Shown here: piece by piece, positions 17,892 to 25,899 of the stretch
Position numbering within the stretch: the stretch's first letter is position 1
Layout of the letters: the number at the start of each line of letters is the position of its first letter
DNA from: Rhizobium altiplani
Lineage (GTDB): Bacteria > Pseudomonadota > Alphaproteobacteria > Rhizobiales > Rhizobiaceae
NCBI RefSeq assembly: GCF_001542405.1
Contig: NZ_LNCD01000058.1
Coordinates: 48,768-111,594, forward strand
Length of the DNA stretch: 62,827 bases
Direction: 5' to 3'
The notes under the pieces: model-generated
Databases searched by the model: none
What the model was told of the DNA's origin: nothing
Seen by the model: only the letters and a program-made list of their open reading frames with translations
Made by a program: the position numbers and the translations under genes

Positions 17892-18836
17892 TCAGTTCTT
17901 ATTTGTGTAGTCGGCCATGTTCTTCGGCGTGACGAGTTCGAAGGGCACCCAGACCTGCTTGTCGATGGCTTTGCCGCGCGCAAGTGCGACTGCAGAATCC
18001 ACTGCACTTGCGGACTGGCTCTTTGCGTTCTGGAAGACGGTCGCATCAAGGTCGCCGGCAGCCATTGCGGCAAGGGCATCCTGGGTTGCGTCGATACCGA
18101 TGACAATCACGTCGTTCATAGAGACGCCCGCTGCCTTCAACGCCTGAACGGCGCCGATGGCCATTTCATCGTTATTTGCAAAGACGACATCGATCGGTTT
18201 ACCCGCTGTGATCCAGTTCGTCGTCAGGTCCATTGCGGTCGTGCGGTTCCAGGCGGCGGACTGCTCGTCCGCAATCGTGACACCCTTGCAATCTCCGGCC
18301 GCCAACGCTTCCTTGAAGGAATTGGTGCGATCGCGCGAGGCCTGGTGAGCCAGATCGCCCATCAGAATGTAGACCTGCGCATCACTGGCCTTTCCCTTCT
18401 CCTTCAGAAGCGAACATGCCGCTTCTGCGCCAAGCCTGCCGGAATCCGTTTCCTTCGAACCGACATAGGCCTGCTTTTCCGGCAACTTGCCCGAATTGTC
18501 GGGTTCAAGGTTGAGATAGACCAGAGGAATGCCGGCTTTCTCCGCGGCTTCGCTGATGCCGGGGGCAGCTGACGTGTCTGTCAGCGTCATGACGATGGCA
18601 TCGACGCCGGCGGCTATGAAGTTGTTGACCTGGTTCAGCTGTTTGGAAATGTCCGTCTGGGCATCTTCCACCTGCACGCTGACACCATCGACCTGCGATG
18701 CCCTTGCAGTGATGCCTTCACGCAGAAGCGTCTGGAAGTTGTTGTCGAAGCTTTGCATCGAGACGCCGATGGTTTCAGCGAAGGCAGCACTTCCCATCAT
18801 GGCGGCCAGAGCAGCCGCCAAGCACAATGATTTCAT
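17892..18836 (-). CDS. Periplasmic sugar-binding protein (RbsB type), mocB-like
   Basis: A 314-residue periplasmic binding protein of the ribose/inositol class. Signal peptide MKSLCLAAALAAMMGSAAFA-ET, then TIGVSMQSFDNNFQTLLREG, GVDAIVMTLTD, VVFANNDEMAIGAVQALKAAG and VIGIDATQDAL as in RbsB. GGAGGA four bases before the ATG fixes the start. There is no ATPase or permease gene beside it, as reported for mocB; it either borrows another transporter or lost its partners in the nearby deletion. Rhizopine or an inositol derivative is the likely ligand by context. Confidence 0.9.
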   Translation of the reverse strand: MKSLCLAAALAAMMGSAAFAETIGVSMQSFDNNFQTLLREGITARASQVDGVSVQVEDAQTDISKQLNQVNNFIAAGVDAIVMTLTDTSAAPGISEAAEKAGIPLVYLNLEPDNSGKLPEKQAYVGSKETDSGRLGAEAACSLLKEKGKASDAQVYILMGDLAHQASRDRTNSFKEALAAGDCKGVTIADEQSAAWNRTTAMDLTTNWITAGKPIDVVFANNDEMAIGAVQALKAAGVSMNDVIVIGIDATQDALAAMAAGDLDATVFQNAKSQSASAVDSAVALARGKAIDKQVWVPFELVTPKNMADYTNKN

Positions 18837-18910
18837 GTCATCCTCCGTAAGGTGCCGGATCACCCCGATTGCACTCCGGAAGCCCGATGGGCTATTGGCT
18901 GAAGCGCGGC

Positions 18911-19222
18911 CTAACCGAGGGCCACACGAACCTCTCCATCAACCACCTCCGCCGGATAGGTCTTGAGGTTCTCGCAGGCCGGAAGCCGCATGGCCTCCCC
19001 CGTCCGATAGTCGAAGGCGCCGGAATGCTTGGGACATTCCACCTCGAAGTCCATGACGAGCCCGTCCGCAAGATGGATCTTCTCATGGGTGCAGAGACCG
19101 GCCGTGCAGTAGATGCTGTCATCCGGTCCGCGGTAGATCGCATAGGTGCGGCCTTCATGATCAAAGCGGATCGCGCCTTCCTGTTCGATGTCTTCGAATT
19201 TGCATGCGGATACCCAGCTCAT
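18911..19222 (-). CDS. mocE: Rieske-type [2Fe-2S] ferredoxin (MocE-like)
   Basis: A 103-residue soluble Rieske ferredoxin. Cluster ligands are Cys-x-His in GLCTHEKIHL and Cys-x2-His in VECPKHSGAF, with the correct spacing of 17-18 residues. It should carry electrons from a flavin reductase to the membrane oxygenase encoded just upstream; its ATG overlaps the oxygenase stop by four bases. MocE of the rhizopine oxygenase complex of R. leguminosarum is the best-known protein with this set of neighbours. The cognate reductase is truncated, so another must serve if the pathway works. Confidence 0.9.
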   Translation of the reverse strand: MSWVSACKFEDIEQEGAIRFDHEGRTYAIYRGPDDSIYCTAGLCTHEKIHLADGLVMDFEVECPKHSGAFDYRTGEAMRLPACENLKTYPAEVVDGEVRVALG

Positions 19223-20253
19223 TTGGCGGCTCCCTGCAGTTCGGAGGAAGCCTTGCGGGCGGAGAGCCTTTCCTTGCGCTTGCGATAGCGTTCCTGCATG
19301 CGGGCCTCGCCGTCGGCAGAGCCGTCATGCCAGGTCCCGAACCACTTATCGAGGGGGATCAGTGCATCGCCGTAGTTCACCTCGAAATACTTGTGGTGCA
19401 GGTAATGTGCATAGGCGTGGCTGTCGACGAGCTTGTCTTCACCGACTTCCACCTTGTCAAAGCCCACATGACCGGGGATTGCGCCGAAGCCTGCATAGTG
19501 AAGCTGATAGAGCATCAGGATCGGGTTTGACGGCAGAATGAGGTGATAAAACGCGGTCCCGAGATAAAGGATATGTTCCACCGGATGCATCGACAGCGAC
19601 GACCAGGGCGACGGATTCACCGAATTGTGGTGTACCGAGTGCACCCACTTGTAGAGGAACGGCGTGTGGATGAGCCTGTGGATGCAGAAGAAATGGAACT
19701 CATGGATGACAGGAACAACGAGAGCGACAAGCGCCAGTGTCCACGGATTTTCCGAAAAGCTCAGCCACGGCGCATAGCCATTGGCATGAGCCCAGAGCAT
19801 CACGACCTCGATGCCCGTCCAGATCGTCACGCCCGACAGGAATGTACGTAACATGTTGTCGACGTTCTGGCGATCAAACCAGAAGACGTTGTTCTTCTGA
19901 TCAGCCGGGAATTTGCCATTGTACTTGAAGCGGTTTTCTTGCCGCTTCAACACATAGAGATGCAACTCGAAGGCTCCGTAGAACAGGAACACGCAGGCTG
20001 CGTTTACCGCATAGAGCCAAAGTGCCCACCCAACACTCAACGTCTGCAGCGTCTCGACCGACGGAATGATCAAAGCCCAATAGGCGACAGCAGAAGCCGC
20101 GAATATGACGTTCCAGGGGAAGAAATAGTGCGGCAGCCACTTTGCGATTGCCAACAGCTTTGGGGGAAAGACGAACAGCGGCGCAGTCTCGACCGGCTTG
20201 TTCGGCGCCCAGTCGCCTCGCTTGTTCCGCGTCCCGTATTTCAGGTCGTCCAT
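19219..20253 (-). CDS. mocD: Membrane di-iron oxygenase, fatty-acid-hydroxylase/sterol-desaturase superfamily (MocD-like)
   Basis: A 344-residue inner-membrane protein with several hydrophobic segments (YFFPWNVIFAASAVAYWALI, LALVALVVPVIHEF). The His boxes HEFHFFCIHRLIH, VHSVHH and HAYAHYLHHKYF form the expected di-iron site. MocD is thought to demethylate the rhizopine 3-O-methyl-scyllo-inosamine with MocE and MocF. AAGGAGA seven bases upstream fixes the ATG; a start seven codons earlier overlaps that site. It is the first structural gene after the LacI-type regulator, on the same strand. Confidence 0.85.
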   Translation of the reverse strand: MDDLKYGTRNKRGDWAPNKPVETAPLFVFPPKLLAIAKWLPHYFFPWNVIFAASAVAYWALIIPSVETLQTLSVGWALWLYAVNAACVFLFYGAFELHLYVLKRQENRFKYNGKFPADQKNNVFWFDRQNVDNMLRTFLSGVTIWTGIEVVMLWAHANGYAPWLSFSENPWTLALVALVVPVIHEFHFFCIHRLIHTPFLYKWVHSVHHNSVNPSPWSSLSMHPVEHILYLGTAFYHLILPSNPILMLYQLHYAGFGAIPGHVGFDKVEVGEDKLVDSHAYAHYLHHKYFEVNYGDALIPLDKWFGTWHDGSADGEARMQERYRKRKERLSARKASSELQGAAK

Positions 20254-20401
20254 GGCGCTCTCCTTCGGCAAATCCTTTTACGGAAAGGAGTGGCCAAGCG
20301 CCTGAATCCGTGTCGTTTCCCTTGAAACGCCGGCTCTCCTCCCGCTTTTGAAACTAGCAGGAGACACTGAAACCTGCGAAGACTTCATTGATCAAAATAG
20401 A

Positions 20402-21403
20402 TCAAAGGCTTTCGGCGGTGATCGTGATGAAGCGAATGGGGTTTCGGTCCGGCTCGATTTTCGTAAGACCGACGCGGTGCAGCACGATATCGAGGGCGCG
20501 CTGCGCCTGTGCTTCGGGCGCCTGATCCAGCACCACGTCCATGATGCCGTCGCGCAGCGCCGTGCGGGTGTAGTCGGTCAGTTCGTGACCGACGAAAAGA
20601 ATGTCTCTGCCCCGGTCGCTGCGGCGGAGAACGTCGATCAAGGCGGAATTCGCGCCACCGGCATTATAGAGCCCGACGAGGTTCGAATACCTCTGCATCG
20701 CCATGATCAAGGTCTCCGCACTGAACCGCTCCTCGTCACGGGTAAAGCCGAGCCACTCGAAGTTGATCGAACCGGGGTGATCACGGAAGTACTCGGAAAA
20801 GCCGCGGATCCGATCGCGATGCACCTGGTAGATAGGGTGGCAAAGGGCGACAACCGGCCCTTGCGACCGAACCATGCGGCAGATGAAATGGGCGGCCGTG
20901 CGGCCGGCGGCATAGTTGTCTATTCCGACAAATTCGACCTGATCCTCAGACGCGCGCGTAACCACATGGACGATAGGGATACCCTGCGCTGCCACAGCTT
21001 CCACCGCCGCCTTGACCAGCGGGCTGTTGGGGACGGCGAGTATAAGCCCAGCTCGCGGATAGTCCGCCGCTGTAATTGCGCGAGCGATTTCCTGCGGGTT
21101 CATTTCCTCGACGAAGCGCCTGTGGACGACGACCAGCGGATCAATACTGTGGGCAATCTGTTCGAATGCCTTGGAGAGCCGCCGATAAAACGTGGTTTCC
21201 GGACGGACCATCAAAACGTCAACCCGCAGCAGGCCGCGATGCGTATCGGGAAGGACGCGCGGATAATCCAGACTGCGCGCGGCAATAACGACCTTCTCGA
21301 CCAGTTCCGGCCTGACGCCCCCTCGCCCGTTCATCACTCGCTCGACGGTGGCCGTCCCCACGCCTGCCTCGCGGGCAATGTCCGTGTAATTCGCCCTGCT
21401 CAT
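20402..21403 (-). CDS. LacI-family transcriptional regulator of the moc-like genes
   Basis: A 333-residue repressor. The helix-turn-helix NYTDIAREAGVGTATVERVM and hinge region are typical, though GVGTATVERVM differs from the common GVSxxTVSRxL; then a periplasmic-binding-like sensor (VVVHRRFVEEM, VNHxx-like LFVGHELTDYTR, GIMDVVLDQAPEAQAQRAL). GGGAGGA five bases ahead fixes the start. It lies directly upstream of mocD on the same strand with 148 bp between, so it most likely senses the rhizopine or inositol-type substrate. Confidence 0.9.
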   Translation of the reverse strand: MSRANYTDIAREAGVGTATVERVMNGRGGVRPELVEKVVIAARSLDYPRVLPDTHRGLLRVDVLMVRPETTFYRRLSKAFEQIAHSIDPLVVVHRRFVEEMNPQEIARAITAADYPRAGLILAVPNSPLVKAAVEAVAAQGIPIVHVVTRASEDQVEFVGIDNYAAGRTAAHFICRMVRSQGPVVALCHPIYQVHRDRIRGFSEYFRDHPGSINFEWLGFTRDEERFSAETLIMAMQRYSNLVGLYNAGGANSALIDVLRRSDRGRDILFVGHELTDYTRTALRDGIMDVVLDQAPEAQAQRALDIVLHRVGLTKIEPDRNPIRFITITAESL

Positions 21404-21526
21404 GTTCCTCCCCGCGTGTCGCGGAATTATCCAATGGGAACCGCCGGTTTGCAATCTTGTCGAGGTTCGCCAACTTGGTGGCGTCGATCATGGGATCCAA
21501 AAGCGGCTGCCAATCGAGGCCGCAGT

Positions 21527-22027
21527 TCAAAGCTGGAGGGTCATTTCCACCATCGTTGGCTCGAAACCCATGGAAGCGAAGAGACGTTGCCCGGCGTCGT
21601 TGCGATGCGCCGTCGACAAGACGATCTGTGTCGCTCCTCGCTCTCTCAATTCCCCGACCACTGCCGTCAGCAGAGCTCGACCGGCTCCTCGTCGACGGTG
21701 GCTCTCCTCGACGAAGAGGTCATAGATAGCGCCAGCCGGCCCACGCAGTGCCATATAATCGGATCCCTCAAGACCCGCATAAGCGTATCCGACAACCTTT
21801 CCATGGATCTCCGCAACAAGAACCAGGACGTCCGGCTTGTCGAGTTGACCTCTCAGGTGGCCCGAATATGCCGTCGGAGTTCTAGGGCCTCCGGCGATAA
21901 AGCGTCGCGCATCCCAGCCGTGGTGGATCGAGACAAGCTCCGCTCCGTACATGCCAAGGAGATCGATGTCTGCCTTTGTTGCTGACCTCACGGTCGTCTC
22001 ACACTCGTCGCTGGTTTCCGGTTCCAT
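21527..22027 (-). CDS. GNAT-family N-acetyltransferase
   Basis: A 166-residue cytoplasmic acetyltransferase. VRSATKADIDLLGMYGAELV is strand and helix 1; LFVEESHRRRGAGRALLTAV is the acetyl-CoA loop with the R-x-x-G-x-G/A pattern; LSTAHRNDAGQRLFASMGFE is the C-terminal motif. The substrate is unknown. GGAAAGC precedes the chosen ATG by suitable spacing; the frame is open further upstream, but that part overlaps LysR-like relic sequence and is not part of the domain. Confidence 0.88.
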   Translation of the reverse strand: MEPETSDECETTVRSATKADIDLLGMYGAELVSIHHGWDARRFIAGGPRTPTAYSGHLRGQLDKPDVLVLVAEIHGKVVGYAYAGLEGSDYMALRGPAGAIYDLFVEESHRRRGAGRALLTAVVGELRERGATQIVLSTAHRNDAGQRLFASMGFEPTMVEMTLQL

Positions 22028-22059
22028 TTTGCTTTCCAGTTCGAAGCCTGCAGGCTCGT

Positions 22060-22250
22060 TCACAGTTGGTAGCGAAGGGCCTCGACCAACATCGAAACGC
22101 TGCCGAAGGTTGCCGTCTACCCGGGTAGTATAAGGTGACAGCGTGCACCAGGCGTCGAGTACACGGATCAACCTGTCGTTCGTTAGATGGTCGGCGACAC
22201 TATCCTGATGACGAAGCTCTGGCCGAAGCCATCCACGCTTGATTGCTCTT
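22060..22250 (-). pseudogene. Relic of a LysR-family regulator, C-terminal end
   Basis: Pieces of the LysR effector-domain end can be read in order across three frames: QSSVDGFGQSFV, then DSVADHLTNDRLIRVLDAWC, then LYYPGRRQPSAAFR, then MLVEALRYQL and a stop. Intact relatives run like GFGLAFVPEDMVAPHL, RLVRVLEDWC, LYYPSRRQPSPAF, LVEALR. Frameshifts and loss of the rest show a dead gene. Confidence 0.7.
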
Positions 22251-22746
22251 GTCGCATTGGCGCGGTCCTGCCTATCACTGAACATGCTTTGTTAGAGGCC
22301 ACCTCTCCTATTTTCCGCTCGCCCTCGGCATTAGCGCCGAGAGAAACGGAAAGTCATGTCAAAAAACGATCCTTCATCACGCCATTTTCCGCGAAGCATG
22401 GCCTCGGCTCGGCCAGAAGCTTTCCGCATTACCATCGGAACTCCTCAAATTTGCAACGTCTTGCATTGGAGTGCCGTTCCGTTCGCGTTATCGGTGGGGC
22501 AGTCGTGGAAGACGAGTGTCCGCGGAAAGCACCAGAGTCGACGACGAAGGCGTGATGCTTTGCGTATCATCCATGCGCTTTACTCTTTATCGGGGGAGAA
22601 CCGAACTTGCGCGAAAATGCAACATGCGTGGATGAACTGACGGAGGCCTTCCAATCCCCTTTTCCACGTCATCTCAAGCACAATGGGCCGCTTGAACGCG
22701 ACCCATTAAGCGGACTGGCCACCAGACGGCTCGGTTCCTCCAGGGC
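22251..22746. other. Intergenic, 496 bases, no sure gene
   Basis: A 94-codon frame with ATG at 22356 and GGAAAG before it exists, but the protein is Arg/Ser-rich with no recognisable fold. Just after the aldehyde dehydrogenase end, AATGGG and CCCATT (about 22679-22712) could form a weak transcription-end hairpin without a T-run. Confidence 0.35.
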
Positions 22747-24117
22747 TCAGTGCGCGACGAGCACCATCTTTTGGTTTACCAGTTCCTTGATACCTGCTCC
22801 TGCGAGCTCGCGACCGTAGCCGGATCTCTTGACCCCGCCGAACGGAAGCTCCGGCCCAGTGAAAGAGGACGTATTGATCCAAACGGATCCGGTCTCGACC
22901 TGCGACGCTAGGGATTTCGCCCGTTCAACGTCAGCAGTGAATATCGCCCCCGAAAGGCCGAAATTCGAGTCGTTTGCGATCCTGACGACCTCATCATCGT
23001 TTTTTATCACATGTACCTGCGCCACGGGGCCGAAGAACTCCTCGAAATAGGCGGGGTTGTCTCGAGACACATTCGTCAGGATGGTCGGCTTGTAGTAGGC
23101 GCCCGGTCCGTCGATTGCGCTCCCACCAACCAGCACCTTGGCCCCGGCCTTCACTGCGCGCTCGACCTGTCCTGCGATATCGTCGCGAGCCCCGATAGAA
23201 GACATCGGCCCCAATCCGACAGTTTCATCCATGGGGTCGCCGATCTTCGTGTTCGTGAACCTGTCGGCTAGCTTCTTCGTGAATTCGTCGGCAACCTTCT
23301 CGTGGATGAGGAAGCGCTTCGCACCATTGCAGACCTGGCCGCACCCGCGAAGCCTGGCCTCGACCCCAGCGGAGACCGCCTTGTCCAGGTCGGCATCGTC
23401 GAGAACGACGAAGACGTCGCTGCCGCCGAGTTCCATCACTGATTTCTTGAGGTTCTTGCCAGCGTTGGCCGCCACGATACTGCCGGCGCCCTCGGAACCT
23501 GTTAGAGCTACGCCCTGTACGCGATCGTCGGCGATGAGCTTCGAAATCTGATCGCCCGTTGCGAATATGTTCGTCCAGGCGCCCTCAGGTGCACCTGCCT
23601 CGGCAAGAAGCTCCTCGAAGGCCACCGCAGCCTGCGGAACCATGCTGGCATGCTTTGCGAGCACGGGATTGCCGATCGCGAGGTTCGGTCCGGCGACGCG
23701 GATCAGCTGATAGAAAGGGAAATTCCAGGGCTCGACAGCAACGACGACGCCGATTGGATGGTACTCCAGCCATGCCTCGCCCTTCGGTGTGGTCACCTTC
23801 TCGCGTGCTAGAAAGGCTTCGGCATTGTCGGCATAATACTGGGCGATGTCGGCGGTTATCCGCACTTCGGTCCGCGCCTCGTTGATCCGCTTGCCCATTT
23901 CCAGGGTGAGAATGCGCGCCAGGTCGTCGACGCGCGCGTTGGCCAGCTCGGCAAACCGGCGCAGGACCTCAAGGCGAGGCCCCCGGTCGCCCTTGCACCA
24001 AGGCGACTTGTAGAGGGAGTGTGCCAGCGTGAGCGCCCTCTCGATTTCTTCATCGCTGTGGTTGTTGAATGTCTTGAGAACCTTGCCGGTCGCAGGATTT
24101 ACACTCTGATAAGCCAT
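22747..24117 (-). CDS. Aldehyde dehydrogenase (succinate-semialdehyde dehydrogenase-like)
   Basis: A 456-residue NAD(P)-dependent dehydrogenase oxidising an aldehyde to its acid in the cytoplasm. VEPWNFPFYQL and ALTGSEGAG bind the cofactor, the general base is Glu in SVMELGGSD and the catalytic Cys is in GCGQVCNGAKRF; the length matches the GabD/SSADH group. AGGAGGA before the ATG (MAYQSVNPATGKVL) is clear; an upstream extension of the frame is not homologous. It is the third gene after a GlcG-like and an SDR gene on the same strand with a 129-bp gap. The true substrate is unknown. Confidence 0.93.
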   Translation of the reverse strand: MAYQSVNPATGKVLKTFNNHSDEEIERALTLAHSLYKSPWCKGDRGPRLEVLRRFAELANARVDDLARILTLEMGKRINEARTEVRITADIAQYYADNAEAFLAREKVTTPKGEAWLEYHPIGVVVAVEPWNFPFYQLIRVAGPNLAIGNPVLAKHASMVPQAAVAFEELLAEAGAPEGAWTNIFATGDQISKLIADDRVQGVALTGSEGAGSIVAANAGKNLKKSVMELGGSDVFVVLDDADLDKAVSAGVEARLRGCGQVCNGAKRFLIHEKVADEFTKKLADRFTNTKIGDPMDETVGLGPMSSIGARDDIAGQVERAVKAGAKVLVGGSAIDGPGAYYKPTILTNVSRDNPAYFEEFFGPVAQVHVIKNDDEVVRIANDSNFGLSGAIFTADVERAKSLASQVETGSVWINTSSFTGPELPFGGVKRSGYGRELAGAGIKELVNQKMVLVAH

Positions 24118-24246
24118 GTCATTCCTCCTTTTGATGTCTGGGTCGGACCAGGTCTTGCGAACTACGGCGCGCATTCGCGGAGCACTGCGCTCCATCGAGA
24201 GCCGCGATCAGTGGAAGGTGGTGTGATAGCGGGTTTGATCCGCCGA

Positions 24247-24987
24247 TCAGAATTCCTGTGCCGTCGGCCGCAACACGATCTCGTTGATGTCCACGTCGGC
24301 AGGCTGCTCGATGGCGAAGGTGATTGCCCTGGCAACCGAGCTTGCAGGGATTGCCGACTTGTAGAATTCCATGACCGCATCCTGCGATGTGCCGCTGGTC
24401 GTGTGCTTGAGATCGCTCTCGACCGCGCCGGGCTCGATCGAGGTCACCCTGATCTTGCTGCCTATCTCCTGGCGCAGCCCTTCGGAGATAGCACGAACGG
24501 CAAATTTGGTGCCGGAGTAAACCGTGCCACCAGGTGCGAAAACCTTGACGCCCGCAACAGAGCTGATGTTGATGATGTGGCCAGCTTCCTGTTTGATAAA
24601 CATCGGAAGAACTGCGGCAATTCCGTAGAGCGTTCCCCTGAGGTTGACGTCGATCATTGCGTCCCATTCGTCCGTGTTCACTTCCGCCATCGGGCGGATT
24701 GGCATCAGCCCTGCGTTGTTGATAAGGACATCCAGCCTTCCGAAATCGGATGCCACCGTATTCACGACCGACTTGAACTGGTCCTTGTTGGCCACGTCCA
24801 GCTCGTAACCCTTTGCCTTGCCACCGGAGTTGGAAATTCTGGTTGCGACTTCGTCGAGCTTTCCGCGCCGACGCGCAGCGATCGCGACCTTCGCCCCCTT
24901 CTGGGCGAGTATCTGAGCAGTCTCAGCGCCCAGTCCCGTACCACCGCCGGTGATCAGCACGACTTTCCCTTCGATATTTGTTGTCAT
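24247..24987 (-). CDS. Short-chain dehydrogenase/reductase (SDR)
   Basis: A 246-residue classical SDR. Cofactor loop VLITGGGTGLGAETAQIL, NNAG at the fourth strand, Ser in NISSVAG and the catalytic YSGTKFA (Tyr-x3-Lys) are present, so the enzyme should be active with NAD(P)H on a small carbonyl or alcohol. The ATG overlaps the GlcG-like gene stop by four bases and its ribosome site AAAGGAG lies inside that gene, implying coupled expression. Probably one unit with the aldehyde dehydrogenase. Confidence 0.93.
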   Translation of the reverse strand: MTTNIEGKVVLITGGGTGLGAETAQILAQKGAKVAIAARRRGKLDEVATRISNSGGKAKGYELDVANKDQFKSVVNTVASDFGRLDVLINNAGLMPIRPMAEVNTDEWDAMIDVNLRGTLYGIAAVLPMFIKQEAGHIINISSVAGVKVFAPGGTVYSGTKFAVRAISEGLRQEIGSKIRVTSIEPGAVESDLKHTTSGTSQDAVMEFYKSAIPASSVARAITFAIEQPADVDINEIVLRPTAQEF

Positions 24988-25451
24988 CGTCTTTGCTCCT
25001 TTCCTGAAGTTAGCAATTGCGAGTCTGCGGGCATGAGGTCGATGGCCGATACGGCGGCTTGGGCGACAGCAATGTCCTGCTCCACCGATCCGGCGCTTGC
25101 GCCCACGGCACCGATCAAATGACCGTCGCGGATCACAGGAAGTCCGCCACCGAAGATGACGACGTTTCCGTCATTGCTCTGATCAATACCGAAGAGCGGC
25201 TCGCCGGGTTGCGCCAGCTTTGCCAGGTAGTCAGTCTTCTTGTCGAAGAGCCTCGTCGTGACGGCCTTCTTGATGGCGAGATCGATACTGCCGATTAGAG
25301 CGTCGTCCTGACGGACGAAGGCGATCAGATGCCCACCGGCGTCGACCACCGCTATATTGTAGGCAATGGCGAACTCCGCCGCCTTTGCCTCTGCCGCTGA
25401 CAGCATCAGTTTGGCGTCACCCAGCGTAAGAGTAGCGATTAGCCTGGTCAT
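24984..25451 (-). CDS. GlcG/HbpS-family protein
   Basis: A 155-residue single-domain protein of the GlcG/HbpS (DUF336) family, some of which bind haem or degrade glycol-type compounds as accessory proteins. Family marks: NIAVVDAGGHLIAFVRQDDA, AIKKAVTTRLF, FGGGLPVIRDGHLIGAVGAS and GSVEQDIAVAQAA. No signal peptide at the chosen ATG (AAGGGA upstream). It begins an operon GlcG-SDR-aldehyde dehydrogenase, divergent from the flavoprotein at 25900, with a 19-bp palindrome between. Confidence 0.9.
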   Translation of the reverse strand: MTRLIATLTLGDAKLMLSAAEAKAAEFAIAYNIAVVDAGGHLIAFVRQDDALIGSIDLAIKKAVTTRLFDKKTDYLAKLAQPGEPLFGIDQSNDGNVVIFGGGLPVIRDGHLIGAVGASAGSVEQDIAVAQAAVSAIDLMPADSQLLTSGKEQRR

Positions 25452-25599
25452 CTTGCGTCCCTTGGATTCCGATGGGAGGGCATCATCCGAGCGAACCGCC
25501 CGACAAGCCGGAACGTTCGGACGATGCGTGTCCGTCGTTTGAATTGGATGCAGGCTAGCATCTGATCCCGGCAACGCTCGCTAAACGCCGTCAATGCGC
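25452..25599. other. Control region between the GlcG operon and the flavoprotein fusion (left part)
   Basis: No gene is seen from 25452 to 25899, 448 bases in all. The notable element is the palindrome at 25600-25618; the remainder is featureless apart from likely promoters in both directions. Confidence 0.4.
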
Positions 25600-25618
25600 G
25601 TGAAATCCGGGATTTCAC
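25600..25618. promoter_or_regulatory. Perfect 19-bp palindrome, probable operator
   Basis: GTGAAATCC-G-GGATTTCAC. Nine-bp arms around one base, 149 bp from the GlcG-like start and 282 bp from the flavoprotein start. Chance occurrence of such a perfect dyad in a 450-bp gap is very low. A half site GTGAAATC is seen at 32188 before the second winged-helix/NB-ARC gene. Confidence 0.55.
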
Positions 25619-25899
25619 TTCTCTTGCTCAAGTTAACAACTCCCATGGAGCGTAGAGAACGGCCTTCAGCACCAGTCGTTCAGGAGCTGTGTTGCAGCTA
25701 TCCAACGTCATTCGCACGCCCGGAAGCGACCGATCGCCTCGTCGTTCTTGAACGAGGCCGTCGCGCTCGATCAGCGTATGCCCCGACCGTTCCCGGAATT
25801 TCGCGATGATAAGCGCCCTTTAACACGCCGCCCTCAGCTGGCCCGCGTAGGCTTTTCCGACCAAGTGCATTGGAAGGGGCTTTACCGAGGTTTTTCCCG

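Noticed and set aside
22356..22640. 94-codon forward frame with a fair ribosome site
   Set aside because: Arg/Ser-rich product with no recognisable fold; could be chance in GC-rich DNA.
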